This document shows, one piece after another, positions 8,409 through 17,970 of a stretch of DNA of 64,000 nt. Numbering within the stretch: position 1 is the first letter of the stretch; the number at the start of each line of letters is the position of its first letter. The notes under the pieces were generated by a model. The model saw only the letters and a program-made list of their open reading frames with translations. It was not told where the DNA came from and made no database searches. Origin of the DNA: an uncultured Collinsella sp. (GTDB lineage: Bacteria; Actinomycetota; Coriobacteriia; Coriobacteriales; Coriobacteriaceae); NCBI GenBank assembly GCA_902470815.1, contig CABRHS010000004.1:62001-126000 (forward strand), in the 5' to 3' direction. Position numbers and translations under genes: made by a program.

Positions 8409-9191
8409 TCATGCGATATGCCCCAGAAAATCCCTGGTGCGCTCGGATTTCGGGCGGTCGAAGACCTCCTCCGGCGTGCCCTGCTCCACGATGACGCCGC
8501 CGTCCATGAAGATCACACGGTCGGCGACGTCACGCGCGAACTGCATCTCGTGCGTCACAACGATCATCGTCATGCCCTCGCGCGCCAGGTCCCGCATGAC
8601 GCCGAGGACGTCGCGCACAAGCTCGGGGTCGAGCGCGCTCGTCGCCTCGTCGAACAGCATGACGTGCGGGTTCATCGCAAGGGCACGGGCGATGGCGACA
8701 CGCTGCTGCTGGCCGCCGGAGAGCTGGGAGGGCATGAAGTCCACGCGGTCGGCGAGCCCGACCTTCCCGAGCTCCTCGACGGCGATACGCTCCGCCTCCT
8801 CCTTGCCGCGCTTCAGGACCTTTTGCTGCGCGATCATGACGTTGCGCTTCGCCGACAGGTGCGGGAACAGGTTGAACTGCTGGAACACCATGCCCAGCGT
8901 TGATCGGACCTTGTTGATGTCCACGCCCTTTTTGGTGATGTCGACGCCCTCGACCACGATGGAGCCCCGCGTGGGGACCTCGAGCAGGTTCACGCAGCGA
9001 AGCATCGTGGACTTGCCGGAGCCCGACGGCCCGAGCACCACCACGACCTCGCCGCGGTGCACGTCCAAGTCGATGCCGCGCAGGACCTCGTTATCGCCAT
9101 AGGCCTTGCGCAGCCCGCGGATCTGGACCACGGGGGCCTCCCCGCCGGACGCGCCGCGAACGGCCTCGGGGGCATTCGTCATTTCCGTCAT
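8409..9191 (-). CDS. Polar amino acid ABC transporter, ATP-binding protein
   Basis: A 260-residue GlnQ-type ATPase that powers amino acid import. Visible motifs are Walker A GPSGSGKST, Q-loop region MVFQQFNLFPHLS, signature LSGGQQQRVAIARAL, Walker B VMLFDEATSALD and switch His in VVTHEM. The ATG at 9191 has AGGGA 9 nt upstream, overlapping the permease stop; an in-frame GTG 9 bp further up is possible. It is the last gene of the binding protein-permease-ATPase operon. The exact amino acid is not evident. Confidence 0.94.
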   Translation of the reverse strand: MTEMTNAPEAVRGASGGEAPVVQIRGLRKAYGDNEVLRGIDLDVHRGEVVVVLGPSGSGKSTMLRCVNLLEVPTRGSIVVEGVDITKKGVDINKVRSTLGMVFQQFNLFPHLSAKRNVMIAQQKVLKRGKEEAERIAVEELGKVGLADRVDFMPSQLSGGQQQRVAIARALAMNPHVMLFDEATSALDPELVRDVLGVMRDLAREGMTMIVVTHEMQFARDVADRVIFMDGGVIVEQGTPEEVFDRPKSERTRDFLGHIA

Positions 9192-9203
9192 CTCAAGCAC
9201 TCC

Positions 9204-10583
9204 CTACAGGTTCGCGATATGGTCGGCGGGGGTCGGCACCATCGTCCCCGCGCTCTTGGCGGGCCTCTTGCCCTGGGGCCCCGCGTTGGTGCCCGCCGTG
9301 GCGCCGGTGAGGCGCGCCTCGAGCATGCTCACCACGCGCGCGAGCGGCAACGTGACCACCAGGTAGAACATGGCGGCGACCACATACGGCGTGATGGATC
9401 CGGTCGTGGCGACGACGGTCTTGGCGTACATCACGATCTCCATAACGCCGACGGCGGCAAGCAGCGACGTGTCCTTATAGAGCAGGATGAACTCGCTGGT
9501 GAGCGTGGGGATCACGCTCCTGAACGTCTGCGGGATGATGATGGAGACCATGGTCTGGGCGGCGCTCATGCCGAGCGAGCGGGCGGCCTCGGACTGCCCC
9601 TTGGGTATGGACTGGATCCCGGCGCGGAAAATCTCGCAGAGGTAGGCAGCGGAGTTCATCGCCATCACGACGACGCCGAGCGTGTAGTTGTCGATGTTAA
9701 CGCCGGCGAGGGGCAGGCCGAAGAACGCGATGTAGATCTGCAGGAACGCGGGGGTTCCGCGGATGAGGTTCACGTAGACGCCCGCGACCGCGCGCAGGAT
9801 GCGCGATTGGGAGATGCGCATGAGCGCGAACAGGAAGCCGAACGGAATCGCGAGCGGGAACGCCGCCATGACGATGGCGACCGACATCAGGAACCCGGAG
9901 AAGATGATGGGCAGGCTGCTCACGATGAGCACCGGGTTGAAGAACAGGCGAAGAAACGTGTTCGAGTTCCACGCCTCCACCCACGGTTGCCCCTCGAGGA
10001 ACATCTTGAACTGATCGAACGGCGTGACGCCCTTGACCTCGACCGCCGGGATGTCCTCGACGACGCGCTCATCGCCGTCCGCGAGCGTGTAGGTCCCCTC
10101 GCACTGCATCCCGCCGCCGTCTGCGGGGAACACCACACCGTACAGCTCGACGCGGAAGAACCGTCCCGCGGGAGCGGGCTCGGGGAATGCCAGCGAGAGC
10201 GTCTCGCCCTCCGCCTCGATGCGGGGTTCGATGAACGCGCGGTCCATGAGGTCCTCGCCCGAGAGCATGGTGACGCGGAGGTCGTCGGTCGTGAAGGTCG
10301 TGCCCTCGGGAACGATGAGGGAGAGGCCGGCGACCCGCTCGTCACCGTCCGCCTGCACCTCCCAGGTGATGCGCGTCTCGGTGCCGCCGAGCACATCGCT
10401 GCCGGAGTCCCCGTTGGGTTGGCAGGTGAGCTTCTCGACCTCGAGGGCCCGCGCCGGCACGGCGCCCATGGCGCACGCCATGATGACGAGGCACGCGATC
10501 GCGCAAAGGCGCATCGCGATGCGGTGTGTTAGATGGGGCGGTGTTCCCGAGGTTCCCCTCGATTGCGGAATCGCGGTATCCAT
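9204..10583 (-). CDS. Amino acid ABC transporter permease with N-terminal extracytoplasmic domain
   Basis: A 459-residue protein. Residues about 230-440 are a HisM/GlnP-type permease with the EAA loop (EAARSLGMSAAQTM). Before it, residues 24-46 form a signal/anchor helix, followed by about 180 residues of beta-rich domain with no similarity I recognise. Ordinary permeases of this family have only 215-300 residues. The extra domain is not a recognisable SBP_bac_3 domain, and a separate binding protein precedes the gene, so it may be an accessory or docking domain. The ATG at 10583 follows AGAGGGAAGAG. The overlap with the ATPase translation signals suggests coupling. Confidence 0.88.
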   Translation of the reverse strand: MDTAIPQSRGTSGTPPHLTHRIAMRLCAIACLVIMACAMGAVPARALEVEKLTCQPNGDSGSDVLGGTETRITWEVQADGDERVAGLSLIVPEGTTFTTDDLRVTMLSGEDLMDRAFIEPRIEAEGETLSLAFPEPAPAGRFFRVELYGVVFPADGGGMQCEGTYTLADGDERVVEDIPAVEVKGVTPFDQFKMFLEGQPWVEAWNSNTFLRLFFNPVLIVSSLPIIFSGFLMSVAIVMAAFPLAIPFGFLFALMRISQSRILRAVAGVYVNLIRGTPAFLQIYIAFFGLPLAGVNIDNYTLGVVVMAMNSAAYLCEIFRAGIQSIPKGQSEAARSLGMSAAQTMVSIIIPQTFRSVIPTLTSEFILLYKDTSLLAAVGVMEIVMYAKTVVATTGSITPYVVAAMFYLVVTLPLARVVSMLEARLTGATAGTNAGPQGKRPAKSAGTMVPTPADHIANL

Positions 10584-10710
10584 GGCTCTTCCCTCTTTCG
10601 GTCGACTGGCTCATGCGCTTCGGCGGGACCGCCGCGCACGCGGGGATGCGCTCGCCGCAAAGGCCCTTCCGCACGTGCACGCGGGAGGGCGGGGCGGCGA
10701 TGCACGGCGG

Positions 10711-11535
10711 CTACTTGATGTTGTATTTCTCCATCAGGGCGTCGATCGTGCCATCCTCGGTGAACTTGGCGATCGTGTCGTTGATCGCATCCTTGAGCTC
10801 GGGGTTCTCCTTGTTGACCGCGATGGCGTACTCCTCTCCGGTGGAGATCAGCTTGATGACCTGCTCGTTATCGAAGCTGGAGGCGGTGAGCTGGGCGGCG
10901 ACGGAGCGGTTGGTCACCAAGGCGACCGCTTGGTTGGACTGCAAAGCGGCGAAGCAGTCGGTGGCGTTCTTGAACGGGACGGCCGTCGCCTCGGGGAAGT
11001 TCTCGTTCACGAAGGCCTCGGCGGTGGAGCCGGATTGGACGGCGATTTTCACCCCTTCGGCGTTAAGGGCCTCCGCGTAGTTGTCCCCGGTGATGCCGGC
11101 GTTGTCCTTCATGGTGACGATGGCCTGGTCATCCATGTAATACGAGTCCGTGAAGTCGACCTCCTTCTCGCGCTTGGGCGTGATGGTGATGGCGCCGAAC
11201 GCGGCATCCATCTTGGTTCCCGAGGCGACCGCGGCGCACAGGCCGTCGAAGTCCATGTTCACGATCTCGAAGTCCAACCCGAGGTCGTCCGCGATGAGCT
11301 CGGCGAGTTCGAGATCGAAGCCCTTGTACTCGCCATCCTCCATGTACTCGAAGGGCTCGTACTCGGCGGACGTGCCGATGGTGAGCTTCCCCTCGTTGAC
11401 GAGGGTGTACGGTGCTCCGGAGGAGGAGGCGCCATCCGATCCGGCGGCCGGGGCATCCGAGCCGCAGCCGGTGAGCGCCAGCGCGCCCGTCATCGCGATC
11501 GTGGCGGCCAGCGCGCCGAGGTTCTTCATCTTCAT
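10711..11535 (-). CDS. Amino acid ABC transporter substrate-binding lipoprotein
   Basis: A 274-residue SBP_bac_3 protein. A lipoprotein signal peptide ends in LALTGC, with the lipidated Cys at residue 24. A Ser/Gly/Ala linker and the periplasmic-binding fold (GTSAEYEPFEYMEDGEYKGFDLELAELIAD) follow. The protein delivers a polar amino acid to the permease encoded next. Its first-gene position and 127-bp gap to the permease suggest it is made in excess. A TATAGT -10 and a near-palindrome lie just upstream. Ligand specificity cannot be deduced. Confidence 0.94.
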   Translation of the reverse strand: MKMKNLGALAATIAMTGALALTGCGSDAPAAGSDGASSSGAPYTLVNEGKLTIGTSAEYEPFEYMEDGEYKGFDLELAELIADDLGLDFEIVNMDFDGLCAAVASGTKMDAAFGAITITPKREKEVDFTDSYYMDDQAIVTMKDNAGITGDNYAEALNAEGVKIAVQSGSTAEAFVNENFPEATAVPFKNATDCFAALQSNQAVALVTNRSVAAQLTASSFDNEQVIKLISTGEEYAIAVNKENPELKDAINDTIAKFTEDGTIDALMEKYNIK

Positions 11536-11568
11536 GGGTCTCCCCTTTCCTTGCGGTGCAATCGAATG

Positions 11569-11597
11569 AGCAAGCGTTTGCTTGGGGAGAGACTATA
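11569..11597 (-). promoter_or_regulatory. -10 box and AGCAA/TTGCT palindrome before the amino acid ABC operon
   Basis: On the minus strand TATAGT (11592-11597) can act as the -10. Immediately downstream, 11569-11582 is a near-perfect 14-bp palindrome with AGCAA and TTGCT arms, placed where a repressor would overlap the transcription start. The -35 is not convincing. Confidence 0.4.
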
Positions 11598-11672
11598 CGT
11601 CAATCTGCATCGCGGGTATCCGTTGATACAGAATATTTCACTTTTGTTTCAGTTCGGTGCATATTTACGAGA

Positions 11673-11707
11673 ATATGGGCTGTGGTTATGCATACCACAG
11701 CCCGTAT
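11673..11707 (-). terminator. Long hairpin after the 11781-13763 gene
   Basis: Arms GGGCTGTGGT and ACCACAGCCC (7-nt loop) extend outward by a T-G wobble and three A/T pairs to a 14-bp stem. It lies 74 bp after the stop of the minus-strand membrane-protein gene and before the promoter of the ABC operon. The tail after the stem is only moderately T-rich, so the terminator role is likely but not certain. Confidence 0.55.
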
Positions 11708-11780
11708 GATAACAACCGGTGCATCCCGGTACGGATTAGCAGCACCCTTCGCCGTCTATGGCGGAGGGCGCAGGGGACGT

Positions 11781-13763
11781 CTACTGCGATTCGGCCTCTT
11801 CGCCCGCGGCATCCTGGGCCTGGGGTTCCTCCACATGGGCCCGCTTGCCCCCAAGCGCCGTCACGCGGCGGATGCCGTCGGATGCCGCGTCGCCCGACTC
11901 GGGATCCTTGGCGTAGCTGAGCGTGACATCGCTGCCGACGCCGTAGCGGACGACCTCGACCAGGCCGGGGAGCGCGACGTCGTATATCGAGGAGTCACCC
12001 TCGAGCGTGAGGTAGAAATGGGAGTTGCCGTCGATGACCGCCTGGGCCATGGACGCGATCTTGCCGGAGACCTCGACCTCGGCGCCGCTCGTCGCGGCCT
12101 CCTCCTCGGACAGAGCGCCCGAGGACGCGAGCATCTGCAGGTAACTCTCCTGCGTGGCCGCCACCGTGGAACCCGTGGCAACGCTCTGGTAGTGCTCGAC
12201 GTTGATCATCGCGTACATCTTCACGAGGCCGGCGTTGTCCTTCAGCGCCATGAAGTACGTGGGCTGCCCCGCCACATTGAGCAGCAGCGGGTAGGTGGCC
12301 TCGTACTTGAGGTTCTGTACCTGGCCCTCGGCGGATGCCTGGGCGGAATCCTCGGTGGCGCCGGCGACCGGGTAGTAATGCGACTCGCCCGTTCGCTGGT
12401 TGACCAGGATGAACCCGACGTTGGAGCTGTCCGCGGTGACCGAGCTCACACCCGTGTACAGGTAGATGTCATCACCCTGGGCCAGGTAGTTGTAACCCAG
12501 CTCCCCATCGGTGCCGAGCGTGGTGCGCACCACGCCCTGCTGGCCAAGCCAAGAGTTGAGCCAGCCGCCTCTATACGCACCGCTCCAGTTGTACTGTTGG
12601 ATGATCAAGTCGCTCGGATACGCGCGATCGACCCAGGTGGGGCAATCCCCGATGGCGTAGTCCTCGGTCTCGCCGGTACAGGCGTTCACGAGCACAACGC
12701 GCTGGATCGTGGTGCCCTCGAACAGGCCGATGGTGCGCTTCTGCACGGGGAGCACCCACCAGGGCGTGCCGTCCTCGTCGAGCTCGAAGCTCTTCTGGTC
12801 GAACATGTAGGTGGGGTACTTGAGCTGGACGTACCGGTCGATGTTGCGGGCGAGCGGTTCGCTCTCGGAGTAGCGGATGGGCTTCTCCAGGCGCACCACC
12901 TCGGCCTCCTGGGTGACCATGTCCACGAGCACGTAGGCGGGAATGCCCGCACCTCGATGGCTCAGCCACTTGAACAGGTCGGCGTAGGTCAGCGGGCTCA
13001 CGCGGACCGGACGGCCCTGGTAGTTGATCTGGCTGTACGCGGGACTGATCTCGAACTGGCTCACGAACTCCGGGATCGAGCCCATGGCGCGCGAGCCGAG
13101 CAGCTGCGCGGAGGCGCGGTCGATCACGGGGACGTCGGCATAGTCGACCTCCTCGATGTCCTTGGCGAAGTCACCCTCGGTGGTCTTGAGCACCGTGGCG
13201 TAACGCTCGGCGTTGCCGGGAATGAAGGGCTCGCCCATGAGAAGGCCCACGAAGAACACCAAGATCACCGCAAGCGGCACGTAGGAAAGGCGGTTGAACA
13301 GCGTTGCGTGACGCGCGGAGCGCAGTGCCGCGACCTTGAGGCCCACCACGGCGAAAATGGATGCGAGGATGACCCAGCTCCACACGCGCGGGCTGTGGAG
13401 GTTGAGCGCAGGGTGGAACCACCAGTAGCTCAGGGCAAGGGCGATCACGAGCGCGACGAGCAGCACCACGAAGGCGCGGCGGCTCCAACGCGCCATGCGC
13501 TCCATGAAGGGAGGCACGGGCCTTCCCTCGGGGACCCGCTCCCTGCGAGAGGCCTTCTCCCTGGCGCGTGCGGCCTTCTTGCGCTCGCGGGCGGTCTTGG
13601 GCCCCGCCTCCGCGGAACCCTTCGCCCCATTGGACGGGATGTCCTCCACCTCGACCTCGACGTCGATCGGCTCGTCCGCGCCGGGCGTGGCACCGCCGGG
13701 GGCGCCCCCTGGCACCTCCACTCCGGAACGCCTCAGCATCTCCAAAATCTCATCGTGGTTCAT
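11781..13763 (-). CDS. Conserved membrane protein of unknown function
   Basis: A 660-residue protein I cannot assign to a function. The first 85 residues are acidic then very basic (a RERKKAARAREKASRRER stretch), predicted cytoplasmic. Three hydrophobic helices follow at roughly 95-112, 127-145 and 160-177. About 430 residues of extracytoplasmic beta-rich domain with many Tyr/Trp come next, then an acidic tail. The topology suggests a cell-envelope protein with a large outside domain. AAGGAT lies 12 nt before the ATG. It appears monocistronic, with a hairpin downstream. Confidence 0.75.
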   Translation of the reverse strand: MNHDEILEMLRRSGVEVPGGAPGGATPGADEPIDVEVEVEDIPSNGAKGSAEAGPKTARERKKAARAREKASRRERVPEGRPVPPFMERMARWSRRAFVVLLVALVIALALSYWWFHPALNLHSPRVWSWVILASIFAVVGLKVAALRSARHATLFNRLSYVPLAVILVFFVGLLMGEPFIPGNAERYATVLKTTEGDFAKDIEEVDYADVPVIDRASAQLLGSRAMGSIPEFVSQFEISPAYSQINYQGRPVRVSPLTYADLFKWLSHRGAGIPAYVLVDMVTQEAEVVRLEKPIRYSESEPLARNIDRYVQLKYPTYMFDQKSFELDEDGTPWWVLPVQKRTIGLFEGTTIQRVVLVNACTGETEDYAIGDCPTWVDRAYPSDLIIQQYNWSGAYRGGWLNSWLGQQGVVRTTLGTDGELGYNYLAQGDDIYLYTGVSSVTADSSNVGFILVNQRTGESHYYPVAGATEDSAQASAEGQVQNLKYEATYPLLLNVAGQPTYFMALKDNAGLVKMYAMINVEHYQSVATGSTVAATQESYLQMLASSGALSEEEAATSGAEVEVSGKIASMAQAVIDGNSHFYLTLEGDSSIYDVALPGLVEVVRYGVGSDVTLSYAKDPESGDAASDGIRRVTALGGKRAHVEEPQAQDAAGEEAESQ

Positions 13764-14198
13764 CGAGGTATCAATCCTTCCAGATGGCCTTGCGTGCAGA
13801 CAATATGGAGAGATGATACCCAGTTCGCCGGCGGGCGATGCCGGCGGCGGCGAAAGCCCGCACCCAGCCGACCGCCCGCGAGCGGCGCCCCCCTTGCGCG
13901 ATGGAGCTCCGACGCCCCTCTCCGCATCCAGAGCCGCGCCCCAGCGCCGCGACCCCTCTCAACGCGCTCTGAGCAAAATTAAGATATGGACGATAGCCCT
14001 CTTACCGGTCGCTTTGACCCTGTCATTTACACGGGTAAATAACACAGTTCAAATGGAGGATGCGAACGATTCCCTCACATCCTCCATTGTTGCCAGAAAA
14101 ATCGCCCATAGCCTCCAAGGGTTCATATCCTCGATCTCCGCCAAGGCAGGCGCGGCGGCCATTCCGACCAGCACCATGCCAAACGGGCATGGGCGGCG
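13764..14198. other. 435-bp non-coding stretch with one strong inverted repeat
   Basis: No convincing gene lies here. The left part is GC-rich. Around 14030-14100 the sequence is less GC-rich and holds a perfect 11-bp inverted repeat, AATGGAGGATG (14052-14062) and CATCCTCCATT (14078-14088), with a 15-nt loop. A smaller TTTAC/GTAAA palindrome lies just left of it. The hairpin could end transcription of the XRE gene (minus strand, stop at 14199), but no T-run follows in either direction. Confidence 0.5.
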
Positions 14199-15137
14199 CT
14201 ACGCCTCGCGGAACACCGTGAAGAACACCCATCCGATCGCGCCGGAGATGGCGCCCCAGATGAGGATCTGGCTCCACGCTGACAGGACGAAGAAGAGGCT
14301 GCCGATCGCGGCGGCAATCGTCACCGCAGCGACGATCAAGGCAAAGCGCACGCGGACATCGCGGCCCCCATGCAGGAACTCGGCGCGCTGGTTATACGCC
14401 TCGACGTCGATGCGGCGGGCCATCAGACTCCCGTACATCGCGACGAGCGCTGCCGCGGAGCAGCAAACAACCAGCGCGCTCAACCCTCCCGACACATGCT
14501 GCAGAGACGTGCTCTGAATGACCGCGATCGCGGCGCCAAGCATCACCAGGGCGCAGGAGGCGATGCGCGAGAATCCGCTCAAACGACGGGCGCGCTCATG
14601 ATCATCATCGGTGTAGAAGTTGCTCACGAACGGGTGGGCACGACAAAACGCGACGTGCCTGATGTGGGCCACCGCGAGGCACGCCAGAGCGCCCGCAGCG
14701 GCAGTAAGTAGGAAATAGAAAGGATAGGGGTTGAGGACCGGCCCCCAGCCCCCGCCATACAGGAACAGGTCGACGCCATCGCGCATGAGCAGCACGACGC
14801 TCCCCGCACCGAATACCAGGAAGGCCGCGGCGCCCGCGATGAAGAAGGCCCGCGACCTCATGTGCGGATCGTATCCGGTCACATCGGACACGGGTGCGTC
14901 GGTGGGAACGGCGAGCGCCCGGTTGATGGGCACGGCCGTCACGTCGCCGCGGATCATCTCGTCGAGGTCGACCTCGAAGATCTCGCACAGGCGCACCAGC
15001 TTGTCCATATCGGGCGTGGAGGCGCCGCTCTCCCATTTGCTCACCGCCTGGCGGGTCACGCCGAGCAGCATGGCGAGGTGCTCCTGGGTCATGTTGCGTG
15101 AATCGCGCAGATATAGCAGGTTGTCGCGGAAGCTCAT
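14199..15137 (-). CDS. XRE-family regulator with C-terminal membrane domain
   Basis: A 312-residue protein. Residues 5-60 are a Cro/C1-type HTH (MTQEHLAMLLGVTRQAVSKW, then ASTPDMDKLVRLCEIF). After a linker, about six hydrophobic segments follow (from about 97 to the end), so the DNA-binding domain is tethered to the membrane. Such regulators often respond to envelope stress or antimicrobial peptides and sit beside transporters; no obvious partner is adjacent. The ATG at 15137 follows AAGGGA; a longer in-frame opening to 15242 has no ribosome site and reads as non-protein-like sequence. Confidence 0.85.
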   Translation of the reverse strand: MSFRDNLLYLRDSRNMTQEHLAMLLGVTRQAVSKWESGASTPDMDKLVRLCEIFEVDLDEMIRGDVTAVPINRALAVPTDAPVSDVTGYDPHMRSRAFFIAGAAAFLVFGAGSVVLLMRDGVDLFLYGGGWGPVLNPYPFYFLLTAAAGALACLAVAHIRHVAFCRAHPFVSNFYTDDDHERARRLSGFSRIASCALVMLGAAIAVIQSTSLQHVSGGLSALVVCCSAAALVAMYGSLMARRIDVEAYNQRAEFLHGGRDVRVRFALIVAAVTIAAAIGSLFFVLSAWSQILIWGAISGAIGWVFFTVFREA

Positions 15138-15254
15138 GATGCACGTCCCTTCATCGTGGTCAATCGTATATGCCCGCGAGGCGTCCGGACCCCTCGTCAA
15201 CCCAAGCTTCCGCAAGTATCCCGCGTTGCGCAAGGCGTTCACGGTTGCGCAGTG

Positions 15255-15905
15255 TCAACGGTCGGTTGCATCAGCCCTCGGCATGAACAACTCATGCGAG
15301 AGCACTTGATCGCGCTTCAGCTCCCAGAATGTCGCCTGGAGCGTTCTTCTGCTCCAGTCACCGCCAAACCCCGCATTTCTATCAACGCCCAGCAGGCGCG
15401 TCCAACTGCGTTCGATCCTGTGGCGAGCCTCCTGATAATCGCACCCGCCTATACGCCAATCCTGCAACTTCAGAAACTCAAGCCCATGCGAAGCGCACCA
15501 CGCATCAAATGAATCCGCATCCCCCTCGTCTTCCGGCAGATAGCAATAATTAAGGGCGAAATGCCAGTCATCGAAATCCGATATAAGAACGTCCCAGTCG
15601 GGCACATTCAACTCGAGCCGAACCTGCGGCGTATCAAACTGCCTCATGTATCCTCGCATGTCAGGCTTGCCCGTCGCCGATCCATAGCACTTGTACCATG
15701 CCCAAATCGGATACTTAACACCTTTTGGAGCCGGACCGATGTATCTTTTCATCTGCTCCACCATCCATAGATACGCATAATGGCTGTGCGAGCATGGCCC
15801 ATCTTCCGACTCTGGCATGCAGAGGTACCGCTCGTCTGCCACATACCGGCCAGAGCGCTCGAGTTCTTCCCATACCGCAAGGTCCTGAACAGTCCACACG
15901 ACCAC
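15255..15905 (-). CDS. DUF3841 domain protein
   Basis: A 216-residue protein that starts VVVWTVQDLAVWEELERSG and contains AYLWMVEQMKRYIGPAPKG and VKYPIWAWY, the hallmark pattern of DUF3841 proteins, whose function is unknown. Trp/Asp-rich segments (SDFDDWHFALNYCYLP) fill the middle. The GTG start at 15905 has GGGGGAG suitably upstream; the longer upstream reading is Arg/Ser-rich and unlike a protein. It is isolated, with the ABC exporter diverging on its right. Codon use is less GC-biased than in neighbours, which may indicate acquisition. Confidence 0.75.
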   Translation of the reverse strand: MVVWTVQDLAVWEELERSGRYVADERYLCMPESEDGPCSHSHYAYLWMVEQMKRYIGPAPKGVKYPIWAWYKCYGSATGKPDMRGYMRQFDTPQVRLELNVPDWDVLISDFDDWHFALNYCYLPEDEGDADSFDAWCASHGLEFLKLQDWRIGGCDYQEARHRIERSWTRLLGVDRNAGFGGDWSRRTLQATFWELKRDQVLSHELFMPRADATDR

Positions 15906-16164
15906 CTGAAACCACTCCCCCACCCATCGGGCACGCCAAGAGAGGCCCCTCGAAAAATGCCCTCGTTCTCGAATTGGCGTTTGATGCCCAGCAGGCCGCA
16001 ATGGCAAAAGACGCAACACAGCAAACATACCGCCCGAACGCCCACCCGTCACATCCCTTGACCTCGAGCGCGGTTCAGGGGATAACCTTTTGCAGACACC
16101 GCATGCAAGGGGTGGGCGCCGCGCGCCGAAAGCCGCCTTCGCACTGAGCACGCAAGGAGACCGC

Positions 16165-17970
16165 ATGTCGCAAAGAAACGTACAGAAGCTCGAGAAGCCC
16201 GCCGTCCAGCGAACGCTGCGCCGGTTTTGGGAAGTCACCCGCATGAAGCCGGGCGCGGCGTTCCTGGCCGTGTTCACCTCCGTCGCCTACGTGGCCCTGC
16301 TCATCTTCGTCAACACCTGGGTGATGGGCCTCATCGTGGACCGCGTCCAGGCCTCCCCCGTCGCCGCGGGCCAGGTGTGGGAGGTCTTCGGCCCCTACAT
16401 CCTGGCCCTGCTGCTGGTGAACCTCGTGGGTCAGATCTGTTCCAAGCTGCAGGACTACGCCGTCTACCAGCTGCAGATCAACGGCAACTACCACCTTGCC
16501 CGCCTGTGCTTCGACACCCTCTCCAACCAATCGATGACCTTTCACACGAGCCGCTTCGGCGGGGCGCTGGTGAGCCAAACGAGCAAGTTCATGAGCGGCT
16601 ACACGCAGATGGTCGATGTGGTGGTGTACTCGCTCATCCCCACCATCGCGAGCACCGCCTGCACCTTCATCGCGCTCGCGCCCGCCGTGCCCGCCTACGC
16701 CGCGGCGCTCGCGGTGATGCTCGTCATCTACGTGGTCGTCGCCACGCGCATGTACCAGCGCATCCTGCCCCTGTCCGCCGCCACCGCCAAGGCGCAAAAC
16801 CGCCTCTCCGGCGTTCTCTCAGACGCGGTCACCAACATCCTGGCCGTCAAGACCTGCGGGCGCGAGGATTACGAGAAGAATCTGTTCGACGAGGCCGACC
16901 TCGCCGCCATGCGCGCCGAGAGCCGCTCCATGCGTGCCACCATGCAGCGCGGGTTCACCACCAGCGGCATCATCACGGTGATCATGCTCGTCGTGTCGGT
17001 CTTCGTCGCGGGCGGCAACGCCTGGTTCGGCATCTCCAGCGGCATGCTCGTCATGATGTTCTCCTACACCTACCAGCTCTCCATGCGCTTCAACTACATC
17101 AACTCGATGATGCAGCGCATGAACCGCGCCATCGGCGATGCGAGTGAGATGGCCCGCATCCTGGACGAGCCGCGCCTGGTGGAGGATGCGCCCGGCGCCC
17201 CGGACCTCGTCGTGCGCGAAGGCGCCATCGACTTCGAGCACCTGGGGTTCGCCTATACGGACGCCGCCGAAGGCGACCGCGTGTTCACCGGCCTCAACCT
17301 GCACATCCCCGCCGGTCAGCGCGTGGGCTTGGTGGGCCGCTCCGGCTCGGGCAAGACCACCCTCACCAAATTGCTGCTGCGCCTCTCGGATGTGCAGGAC
17401 GGCCACGTCTACGTGGACGGGCAGGACATCTCCACCTGCACGCAGCAGAGTCTGCGCCGCCAGATCGCCTATGTGCCGCAGGAGGCGCTGCTGTTCCATC
17501 GTTCCATCCGCGAGAACATCGCCTACGGGCGGCCCGATGCCTCCGAGGACGAGATTCGCCGCGCCGCCGAGCTTGCCAACGCGCTCGAGTTCATCGATCG
17601 TCTGCCCAACGGCCTCGACACGCTCGTGGGAGAGCGCGGCGTGAAGCTCTCCGGCGGTCAACGCCAGCGTGTCGCCATCGCCCGCGCCATTCTCACCGAC
17701 GCCCCGATCCTCGTGCTCGACGAGGCCACGAGCGCGCTCGACTCCGAGAGCGAAGCCCTGGTCCAAGATGCACTCGAGAACCTCATGCGCGGGCGCACCT
17801 CCATCGTCGTGGCGCATCGCCTCTCGACCGTTGCCGCACTCGACCGCATCGTCGTGCTTGCCGACGGCGAAATCGTCGAGGACGGCACGCACGCCGAGCT
17901 CGCGGCGGCCGATGGCGAGTACGCGGCCCTCTGGAACCGTCAGACCGGCGCATTTTTGGACGGGGAATAA
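16165..17970 (+). CDS. ABC transporter, fused permease and ATP-binding domains
   Basis: A 601-residue half-transporter of the exporter type. Six transmembrane helices occupy about residues 25-320. The ATPase domain follows with Walker A GRSGSGKTT, Q-loop PQEALLFHRS, signature LSGGQRQRVAIARAI, Walker B ILVLDEATSALD and the switch His in VVAHRLST. It is expected to work as a homodimer exporting a lipid, drug or peptide. AAGGAGA precedes the ATG. A longer in-frame opening to 16090 has no ribosome site. No substrate clue lies nearby. Confidence 0.9.
   Translation: MSQRNVQKLEKPAVQRTLRRFWEVTRMKPGAAFLAVFTSVAYVALLIFVNTWVMGLIVDRVQASPVAAGQVWEVFGPYILALLLVNLVGQICSKLQDYAVYQLQINGNYHLARLCFDTLSNQSMTFHTSRFGGALVSQTSKFMSGYTQMVDVVVYSLIPTIASTACTFIALAPAVPAYAAALAVMLVIYVVVATRMYQRILPLSAATAKAQNRLSGVLSDAVTNILAVKTCGREDYEKNLFDEADLAAMRAESRSMRATMQRGFTTSGIITVIMLVVSVFVAGGNAWFGISSGMLVMMFSYTYQLSMRFNYINSMMQRMNRAIGDASEMARILDEPRLVEDAPGAPDLVVREGAIDFEHLGFAYTDAAEGDRVFTGLNLHIPAGQRVGLVGRSGSGKTTLTKLLLRLSDVQDGHVYVDGQDISTCTQQSLRRQIAYVPQEALLFHRSIRENIAYGRPDASEDEIRRAAELANALEFIDRLPNGLDTLVGERGVKLSGGQRQRVAIARAILTDAPILVLDEATSALDSESEALVQDALENLMRGRTSIVVAHRLSTVAALDRIVVLADGEIVEDGTHAELAAADGEYAALWNRQTGAFLDGE

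Noticed and set aside
11556..13982. An 808-codon plus-strand open frame opposite the 11781-13763 membrane-protein gene
   Set aside because: The minus-strand gene has membrane helices, a ribosome site and a downstream hairpin; the plus-strand reading is Arg/Gly/His-rich shadow.
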